Of a DNA stretch of 54,480 bases, positions 49,084 through 54,480 are shown piece by piece. The notes beneath the pieces were generated by a model that saw only the letters and a list, made by a program, of their open reading frames with translations, searched no databases and had not been told where the DNA came from. Every line of letters starts with the position of its first letter. Within the stretch, counting starts at the first letter, position 1. The translations under genes and the position numbers were made by a program. The stretch covers positions 1,172,074 through 1,226,553 of the forward strand of contig CP070759.1 in NCBI GenBank assembly GCA_020348945.1. The letters are read 5' to 3'. Source of the stretch: Candidatus Bathyarchaeota archaeon. GTDB taxonomy: Archaea > Thermoproteota > Bathyarchaeia > Bathyarchaeales > Bathyarchaeaceae.

Positions 49084-51960
49084 ATGGAACTTCCAAAGAA
49101 CGCTTTCACGATACTCGTTAAACCCATTCGCAGGCTGATCGAGCAAAAGGGATTCGAGACACCAACCGAACCCCAAGAAAAAACCATACCCAAAATCCTC
49201 GAAGGAAAAAACGTTCTCCTTATATCGCCAACCGCCACCGGAAAAACCGAAGCAGCTGTTCTTCCTGTTCTCCACATGCTCCTTCAAACGCCTGAAAGAT
49301 CTCGCGGAATCAAGATTCTTTACATAACTCCGCTAAGAGCTCTGAATCGAGATGTGCTAGAGCGCCTCGAATGGTGGTGTAACAATCTAGACGTGAGGCT
49401 TGCGGTGAGACATGGCGACACCGACACTAAAGAGCGCACAAAACAGGCTCGAAGCCCACCCGACATGTTAATCACCACACCCGAAACCCTGCAAGCCGTG
49501 TTGCCTGGCAGGTTGATGCGTCAACACCTTCAAAAGGTCAAGTGGGTAATTGTCGACGAGGTTCATGAACTGGCGGACAGCAAGCGTGGAAGCCAGTTGT
49601 CGCTGGCTCTGGAAAGGCTTCGATGGGTCACTGGCAAAGATTTCCAGATGATTGGTTTGTCAGCTACTATCGGCAGTCCCGAGAAGGTTGCCCAGTTTCT
49701 AGTGGGTAGCAAGCGAAAGGTGGAAATCGTGAGGGTGCCCGTGGCAAGGCTTATGGAATTAGAGATTCTTTTCCCTCAGCCTACTTCTGAAGATCATGAG
49801 CTCGCCTCAGCACTTTTCACCCATCCTGAGGTTGCTGCTCGGCTCCGTGTCATTCGTCAGTTTATTGAAAAACAAAATTCAGTTCTTCTATTCACTAACA
49901 CGCGCTCCGCCTCAGAGGTTTTAGCTAGCCGCTTCAAAGTTTGGGACATTGACTTTCCAGTGTCTATTCACCACGGTTCTCTAGCTAAACCATCGAGGAT
50001 AGCTGCTGAACGGGGGCTAAAAAACGGTGAACTCAAGGGGCTTGTCTGCACCAGTTCGCTGGAGTTAGGCATCGATATTGGAAGAATAGATTTGGTAATA
50101 CAGTACATGAGCCCTAGACAGGTCACACGCCTCATTCAACGCATTGGAAGAAGCGGACACAGAATTGGGCGCATAGCTAAGGGGCTCATCGTCACTCTAG
50201 ACTCCGACGACACCTTAGAGGCCATGGTCATCGCCCGCATGGCGTGCAGAGAAGAGTTGGAACCAGTCACTATACCGCCAAAACCCTATGATGCCATAGC
50301 CCACCAAATCATAGGACTGTTAATGAAGAAAAGGCGCTGGTACTTCTATGAAATTTATGATCTGTTCAGGAAAGCCTACCCCTATAATGATCTTGCCTTG
50401 GAAGACATTGCGAAAGTCTTAACTTACATGCACTCCCGCTTCCCTAGACTAGCATGGGTCTCATTTGAAGACATGATCGTCCTGAAACCTCGCCGAACCA
50501 CGGCCATGTATGAATATTACTTCGGAAACCTTTCTATGATTCCCGATGAAAAACAGTACCTTGTAATAGATGAGACATCGGAAGCCGCTGTGGGCATACT
50601 AGACGAAGCCTTTATGGCAGAATACGGAAAACCAAGCGTCAAGTTCATCATTCGCGGAAGCCCTTGGAAAATCATAAACGTATCCAGTGACCACGTTTAC
50701 GTGAAATCCGTTGACGACCCAACTGGAGCCATCCCAAGCTGGGTTGGGGAGCAAATTCCTGTTCCCTTTGAAGTTGCTCAGGAAGTCGGGTGGATCAGAG
50801 GCTTTGTTGAAGAACAAATGAAGAACGGATTTACGCCCGAAGAAGCCACAGCTCGGTTAGCTGAGAAGTACCCAGCGGACAAAGACACAGTTCTACGCGC
50901 GATGTTAGAAACCGTTGAGCAGGTTAGCAAGGGCTGTCTAGTTCCAACTGATAAACGGATAGCTGTTGAAAACTGGGAAGACTTTGTTATCATCCACGCC
51001 AACCTTGGTTCTCTCACAAACCGTGCGTTCGCTCAGTTAATTGGCCACGTCTTGTCTGAACAAACCGGATACACCGTTGCAGTGCAGCACGATCCGTATC
51101 GCATTTTCATTCAAACCATGGGGGTCGCCAACGCTGACTACATCGTGGCACTGTTTAATGAGATGAAGAAGTGGCCCGATTCAGTTGTTCGAGACAAACT
51201 CACAAAGGCTGCCGTGAAAACGGGAATCTTCAAACGACGAATGATTCACGTGGCTCGAAGGTTCGGCGCCCTAAAAAAGTGGGCTGATTTCAGCCGCGTG
51301 AGTCTTCGAAGTTTGATTAAAAGTTTTGAGGGCACCGTCATATACGACGAGGCTCTCAAGGAGGTCTTCACGAAGGACTTGGACCTGCAGCACACGATTC
51401 AGATTCTCAACGGAATTAGAAAAAGCAAGTTTAAGATTCAAAGGCTGGAAACCGAAGGAGATGCCACCCCAATCGCACGCGTCGGCTTTGAGAGAGCTAG
51501 CATGAAAACCGACATTATCTCTCCCGAGAGGATGCGGCTCATACTCATAGAATCAACAAAGGCACGCTTACTTAATGAGACCCGCACCTTCGTTTGCACT
51601 AGCTGCTGGGACTACCTTGAGATGATCCGCATAAAGGACTTACCCAACAAACCGAAGTGTCCTAAATGTGAGTCCACAGCCCTCGGTGTACTCCGCCAAG
51701 AAGAAGATGAGGCTGTTTCATTAGTAGAGAAGAAGGGTGAAAAACTGACGAAACTTGAACAAAAATGGCGTGGATGGGCTTTGAAAACGGCGCAGCTGAT
51801 GTCCAAGCATGGAAAGCCAGCCGCGATAGCTCTTTCCGGAAAGAGGTTGACGTCATTTGACGTAAATGAAATTCTTCGGAAGGAGAAAGAACTTACAGAT
51901 CATTTTTTCGAATTGGTGATAGAAGCCGAGAAGAAAGCGTTGAAGAGAAGATTCTGGTAG
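49084..51960 (+). CDS. lhr: Lhr-type superfamily 2 helicase (aLhr2-like)
   Basis: This is a 958-residue protein. Motifs: LISPTATGKTEAAVLPVL (motif I), VDEVHELADSKRGSQL (motif II DEVH), GLSATIG, LLFTNTRSASEVLASRF, STHHGSLAKPSRIAAERG-like, and QRIGRSGHRIGR (motif VI). A winged helix and beta-barrel-like domains follow, and a late zinc knuckle is visible (CTSCWDYLEMIRIKD ... KCPKCES, about residues 839-859). Lhr proteins unwind or anneal DNA:RNA and DNA; archaeal Lhr2 has strong annealing activity and is linked to RNA or repair. The ATG at 49084 has no strong ribosome-binding site. Confidence 0.9.
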   Translation: MELPKNAFTILVKPIRRLIEQKGFETPTEPQEKTIPKILEGKNVLLISPTATGKTEAAVLPVLHMLLQTPERSRGIKILYITPLRALNRDVLERLEWWCNNLDVRLAVRHGDTDTKERTKQARSPPDMLITTPETLQAVLPGRLMRQHLQKVKWVIVDEVHELADSKRGSQLSLALERLRWVTGKDFQMIGLSATIGSPEKVAQFLVGSKRKVEIVRVPVARLMELEILFPQPTSEDHELASALFTHPEVAARLRVIRQFIEKQNSVLLFTNTRSASEVLASRFKVWDIDFPVSIHHGSLAKPSRIAAERGLKNGELKGLVCTSSLELGIDIGRIDLVIQYMSPRQVTRLIQRIGRSGHRIGRIAKGLIVTLDSDDTLEAMVIARMACREELEPVTIPPKPYDAIAHQIIGLLMKKRRWYFYEIYDLFRKAYPYNDLALEDIAKVLTYMHSRFPRLAWVSFEDMIVLKPRRTTAMYEYYFGNLSMIPDEKQYLVIDETSEAAVGILDEAFMAEYGKPSVKFIIRGSPWKIINVSSDHVYVKSVDDPTGAIPSWVGEQIPVPFEVAQEVGWIRGFVEEQMKNGFTPEEATARLAEKYPADKDTVLRAMLETVEQVSKGCLVPTDKRIAVENWEDFVIIHANLGSLTNRAFAQLIGHVLSEQTGYTVAVQHDPYRIFIQTMGVANADYIVALFNEMKKWPDSVVRDKLTKAAVKTGIFKRRMIHVARRFGALKKWADFSRVSLRSLIKSFEGTVIYDEALKEVFTKDLDLQHTIQILNGIRKSKFKIQRLETEGDATPIARVGFERASMKTDIISPERMRLILIESTKARLLNETRTFVCTSCWDYLEMIRIKDLPNKPKCPKCESTALGVLRQEEDEAVSLVEKKGEKLTKLEQKWRGWALKTAQLMSKHGKPAAIALSGKRLTSFDVNEILRKEKELTDHFFELVIEAEKKALKRRFW

Positions 51961-52125
51961 TTTGTTTCCACAAACACACGATTATTCTTGAAATTGAACA
52001 GTCCATATACATAATCGGTGTGAAGAAGTCTAAAGTTAGATTCTTAGTCGTTATATGAAATTCTCAAAGTATAAAAGATGGCATAGAACTAGTTGGACTT
52101 GTCACATTGTCGTGGAGAGAGAAAA

Positions 52126-52461
52126 ATGAAATTAAGCCGTCAAAAGATGCGAGAGAATGTCTTGGGCCGATTTAAGTTCGTCAAAACTTGCGTTTTGGCT
52201 AGAGAACTTTGTCTGCTCGTGCGTACCAACCGTGTGGTGTTCAACACAAAAGACGCAAATAATTGCTGTACCTATATCGCTACGTTGTGCAGAGAGGCAG
52301 GTTGCAAGGAGCCAAGCGACCTCTGCAGTAAGGCCGCTGAAGCAGTTCTCGCAAGTGAAGAAAAATATCTCGAAATTTGCGGGCAGAGTTGTTTGAAGTG
52401 CGGAGAATCTAGACGGCCAACGCCCACTCAAAAACCGGATAAAAGAACATACGTTGCCTAA
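52126..52461 (+). CDS. Cysteine-rich hypothetical protein, 111 residues
   Basis: The product has 12 cysteines, including KTCVLARELC, NCCTYIATLCREAGCKEPS, DLCSKAAEAV and YLEICGQSCLKCGESRR, with a basic N terminus (MKLSRQKMRENVLGRFKFVK). Such a density suggests metal or Fe-S binding or disulfides. I do not recognise it. The ATG at 52126 follows GGAGAGAG; the longer start at 52093 is not supported. An opposite-strand frame covers the same bases but has poorer composition. Confidence 0.55.
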   Translation: MKLSRQKMRENVLGRFKFVKTCVLARELCLLVRTNRVVFNTKDANNCCTYIATLCREAGCKEPSDLCSKAAEAVLASEEKYLEICGQSCLKCGESRRPTPTQKPDKRTYVA

Positions 52462-52591
52462 CAATCTTAATGTCTCAAACGAGAACGAAAATCATGAATA
52501 TACACCATCATTTTTGACTTTCATTCGAAAAAGAAATAAGCATGTATTAGAGAAGAAGTGAGAGTAAAACAGAAGTCGAGGAGGCCAGAGT

Positions 52592-53065
52592 TTGTATATT
52601 GCACCGTACGTTTCCTCACCGCTTTCAGTGGTTCGTCGGATGCTTGTTCTTTCCGAACTAGGTTCAGGCGAGTTGATCTATGACTTGGGCTGTGGAGATG
52701 GGAGAATAGCCATCATGGCGGCTCAAGAGTTTGGAGCTAGGGCGGTGGGGGTGGAGCTGAGGGAAGACTTGGTGAAGAATGCTCTTGAGAAGATTTCTGA
52801 GCTTGGTCTAAACGGCAAAGTCAAAATCGTTCAGAACAGCATGTTCAACGTGGATTTGAGTTCAGCAGACGTGGTAACCCTCTACCTCACAACCAGCGCA
52901 AACGAGAAAGTTAAGCCGAAAATGGAGTCAGAGCTTAAGCAAGGGGCACGAGTTGTGTGCCATGATTATGAGGTTCTCGGGTGGAAACCTCGTAGTGTTG
53001 ATAAATTCTGTGAAAACCCAAGGCTTGGATATCCATCTCACACGATTTACGTTTATCGCAGATGA
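52592..53065 (+). CDS. SAM-dependent methyltransferase (aKMT4/Dot1-like protein lysine methyltransferase)
   Basis: This 157-residue protein starts LYIAPYVSSPLSVVRRMLVL, then motif I LIYDLGCGDGRIAIMAAQEFG, VGVELREDL and the late VVTLYLTTSANEKVKPKMES. The start and the LYL-TTSxNEKxxPKxE signature closely match archaeal aKMT4, a Dot1-like lysine methyltransferase of Sulfolobus chromatin proteins (Cren7, others). Broad-specificity lysine methylation is therefore predicted. The TTG start follows GAGGAGG by eight bases. Low confidence on specific target. Confidence 0.8.
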   Translation: MYIAPYVSSPLSVVRRMLVLSELGSGELIYDLGCGDGRIAIMAAQEFGARAVGVELREDLVKNALEKISELGLNGKVKIVQNSMFNVDLSSADVVTLYLTTSANEKVKPKMESELKQGARVVCHDYEVLGWKPRSVDKFCENPRLGYPSHTIYVYRR

Positions 53066-53581
53066 TTTTAAGCTTATAGCGGGTCATTTCCGTTTTCTGA
53101 AGATCACAAGGTGTGTGCACCTTCAAAGTTTGTGGTTACGGTTTACCCGAAACCAAAAAGTGAGGAGTTTGCGGGAGACATCTCCAGTGAAATTTAAGTA
53201 AGTTAGACTACGACCCCAAAGTTTCTGTCCACAACCCAAAATCACTAAAAAACACACTTAAGTTAAGATAATTTCTCTCTGCATTTTGAGCATTCAAGCT
53301 TATCCATGTTTGGTTCCGCAAAGAAAGCAGCAACGGATTGGAATGCCTGCCTCCAAAAGAATCGCTCACAGACTTGATAATGGAGTGGATTAGATTATTT
53401 TTATCTTTAACTGGGTGAAATGTGCTTTTGGACATAAACCTTCTGTTTTTATGCTATTCAATTTTTGTTGGTTCCAAAAATTAATAAAAAGTGTGGATGT
53501 TGGTGGTTTTTGTCTGAACGATGTTCAGACTCAAGGCTAGTGCGGGGAAAACCAGCCCAGACAATGTTCAGTGTGGTTCAG
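53066..53581. other. Gene-poor spacer with inverted repeats and a start-less fragment
   Basis: It holds AAGGTG-TGTG-CACCTT (53108-53123) after the methyltransferase, and the perfect GTCTGAAC-GAT-GTTCAGAC (53512-53530) near the PadR stop, plus a second half-copy at 53558-53573. On the minus strand 53394-53263 reads SNPLHYQVCERFFWRQ, AFQSVAAFFAEPNMDKLECS, KCREKLS, ending in TAA with no start codon before the internal Met. It is probably a remnant. Confidence 0.4.
53512..53530. promoter_or_regulatory. Perfect inverted repeat GTCTGAAC-GAT-GTTCAGAC downstream of padR
   Basis: Eight-base arms and a 3-base spacer. A partial second copy (CAGACAATGTTCAGTG, 53558-53573) lies 27 bases on. Both are between the padR stop (53582) and the spacer. 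They could be operators for an unseen transcript or a terminator hairpin. There is no run of T after the first. Confidence 0.5.
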
Positions 53582-53965
53582 TTAGATTTTAATGCCTCTC
53601 GTGTTTCGGTGATTTGGTAGAGTGCTTAAAGAGGGTTTGTTCAATCCGCTTGTTAGTTTTCTGTAGATATGATTCAGTGAGATTTCAGTGGAGGTGAGCA
53701 TGTCCGCGCCTTGAGGAGTGAGGTTGTACACTTTTCTCGGTCGATCGTTTTTCAGATCCCACTGGCTTTTGAGGTATCCTTTTTCTTCAAGAAGGGCGAG
53801 AAGCGGGTAGATGGTGCTGGGTCCAAAGTAAACTCCGAAGTGCTTGCGGAGGCTGGAGATTATTTGATATCCGTGCATGGGCTGGTTTCTCACAAAGTTT
53901 AGAATCACGAAGTCTAGGAGTCCTCTCATGAGTTTCATCTGGATCTCCCTTGACTTTGGTCCCAT
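53582..53965 (-). CDS. PadR-family transcription regulator
   Basis: This is a 127-residue protein. The winged-helix N-terminal domain (LMRGLLDFVILNFVRNQPMH, GYQIISSLRKHFGVYFGPST, IYPLLALLEEKGYL and a wing DLKNDRPRKVYNLTPQG) is typical of PadR, with MHGYQI and GPSTIYPLL as hallmarks. A short C-terminal helix replaces the long dimerisation coiled coil of bigger PadR proteins. The ATG at 53965 follows AGGAG. Two inverted repeats and a TATA box upstream (54002-54056) indicate autorepression. PadR proteins usually sense small molecules. Confidence 0.85.
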   Translation of the reverse strand: MGPKSREIQMKLMRGLLDFVILNFVRNQPMHGYQIISSLRKHFGVYFGPSTIYPLLALLEEKGYLKSQWDLKNDRPRKVYNLTPQGADMLTSTEISLNHIYRKLTSGLNKPSLSTLPNHRNTRGIKI

Positions 53966-54001
53966 GTTTTTCTTTCTCCTGTGGTTGTGTTGAACAGTTT
54001 T

Positions 54002-54056
54002 CACGTTATACGTGTGTATGGCATGTCCCGTTTAGGACATGTCAAGTCTTTATATA
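54002..54056 (-). promoter_or_regulatory. padR promoter with operator palindromes
   Basis: Read on the minus strand: TATA box TATATAAAG at 54048-54056, then an inverted repeat CATGTCC-TAAACG-GGACATG (plus coordinates 54022-54041) that overlaps the predicted transcription start, then CACGT-ATA-ACGTG (54002-54014). The first repeat has 7-base perfect arms. Position and spacing are what a repressor operator of an archaeal promoter looks like. Confidence 0.65.
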
Positions 54057-54213
54057 CCAGACAAATGATATAAACGTTTATGTGAAATAGAAACATATTT
54101 AGGCATATTTAAGCATAAAAAACCCGTTTAAGCACCAGATAGTTCAGATAAACTAAAATTCCACTCACAAATATAAAAGAAACGAAAATAAATAATATTT
54201 GGAAAGTGAAACG

Positions 54214-54480
54214 TTGATTGAAACTTTCACCAAGAAAATCAGACAACGGTTCGCCAAGGTTTTTCTCGATGTTCTTGTGCTCAAGCTTATTCAATCAAAA
54301 CCCATGTGGGGCTACAGAATCATCAAGGAAACAGAAAGGCTTTTTGATGTCAAGCTCAGGCACGGAGCTCTATATCCTCTTCTCCATTCGCTGGAGGTTA
54401 AAGGCTTCCTGAGAAGCCGGCGAGAGGTTAAAGGGGGACGGGTGAGAAAGGTGTATGAGATTACGTCAAAGGGAATACAG
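54214..54480 (+). CDS. PadR-family transcription regulator, 3' end cut by window
   Basis: At least 89 residues, open to the end of the window. The product (FLDVLVLKLIQSKPMWGYRI, ETERLFDVKLRHGALYPLLH, SLEVKGFLRSRREVKGGRVR, KVYEITSKGIQ) is a second PadR winged helix with the hallmark PMWGYRI and GALYPLL. The start TTG at 54214 (alternatively TTG at 54199) follows a weak GAAAGTGA. The gene is divergent from the padR at 53582, 248 bases apart, so the two may cross-regulate. Confidence 0.8.
   Translation, partial: MIETFTKKIRQRFAKVFLDVLVLKLIQSKPMWGYRIIKETERLFDVKLRHGALYPLLHSLEVKGFLRSRREVKGGRVRKVYEITSKGIQ

Noticed and set aside
52132-52464. Minus-strand frame opposite the cysteine-rich gene
   Set aside because: The plus frame has a better start and typical cysteine-pair composition; the minus frame is its shadow.
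53108-53123. AAGGTG-TGTG-CACCTT as an intrinsic terminator
   Set aside because: No U-run follows, and archaeal termination does not need a hairpin; kept only as an inverted repeat.
53208-53435. 75-residue minus-strand frame in the spacer
   Set aside because: Open by chance; another frame in the same bases looks more protein-like (with CSKCREKLS) but lacks a start.

Overview
The window comes from an archaeon. The core information-processing and membrane genes are archaeal: a two-repeat TATA-binding protein, GatD and GatE (the archaeal Glu-tRNA(Gln) amidotransferase), HerA and NurA, an archaeal-type signal peptidase with a Ser/His active site, an Lhr-type helicase, an archaeal Elp3 and a UbiA-family ether-lipid prenyltransferase. 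Promoters look archaeal (AT-rich TATA boxes, short or absent leaders), and GTG and TTG starts are common. The mix of ADP-forming acyl-CoA synthetase, lipoyl-type 2-oxoacid dehydrogenase, a bacterial-style Ser/Thr kinase and many small winged-helix proteins fits a TACK-group, Bathyarchaeia-like lineage. That placement is inference. No rRNA, tRNA, CRISPR array or insertion sequence was recognised.

Bases 1-9300 hold metabolism: a truncated acyl-CoA synthetase, a saccharopine-dehydrogenase-like reductase, a CofE-like ligase, a membrane-anchored winged-helix regulator next to a large surface protein, an ADP-forming acyl-CoA synthetase alpha subunit, inositol-1-phosphate synthase and a beta-CASP-like metallohydrolase. 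Bases 9300-11700 are an accessory stretch with a YkgJ-type protein and several very small genes. Bases 11685-14756 are an E1alpha-E1beta-E2 operon without a visible E3. Bases 14900-21500 hold a surface transglutaminase, phosphoglycerate dehydrogenase, the ether-lipid prenyltransferase, a double-SIS protein and a Nudix hydrolase.

Bases 21509-29276 are the most interesting block. herA and nurA lie next to four small proteins that share a beta-beta-alpha N-terminal module and a C-terminal winged helix. One is transcribed divergently from nurA over a shared palindromic TATA element. The other three run as a tight operon behind gatD-gatE. No Mre11 or Rad50 gene is present. I suggest these four as candidate partners or regulators of the HerA-NurA end-processing machine.

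Bases 29400-39300 are gene-poor and mobile-looking. They hold a decayed membrane gene, an AbrB-like miniprotein, elp3, a 1217-residue kinase-ATPase-TPR protein, a pilin-like protein, small winged-helix regulators and several broken fragments. Bases 39300-54480 return to housekeeping: an acetyltransferase, a LarA-like racemase, a DJ-1/PfpI protein, pyrE, tbp, a phosphofructokinase with PPi-type signature residues, a transporter, signal peptidase, an Lhr helicase and an aKMT4-like methyltransferase. Two PadR regulators close the window, one behind a clear palindromic operator.
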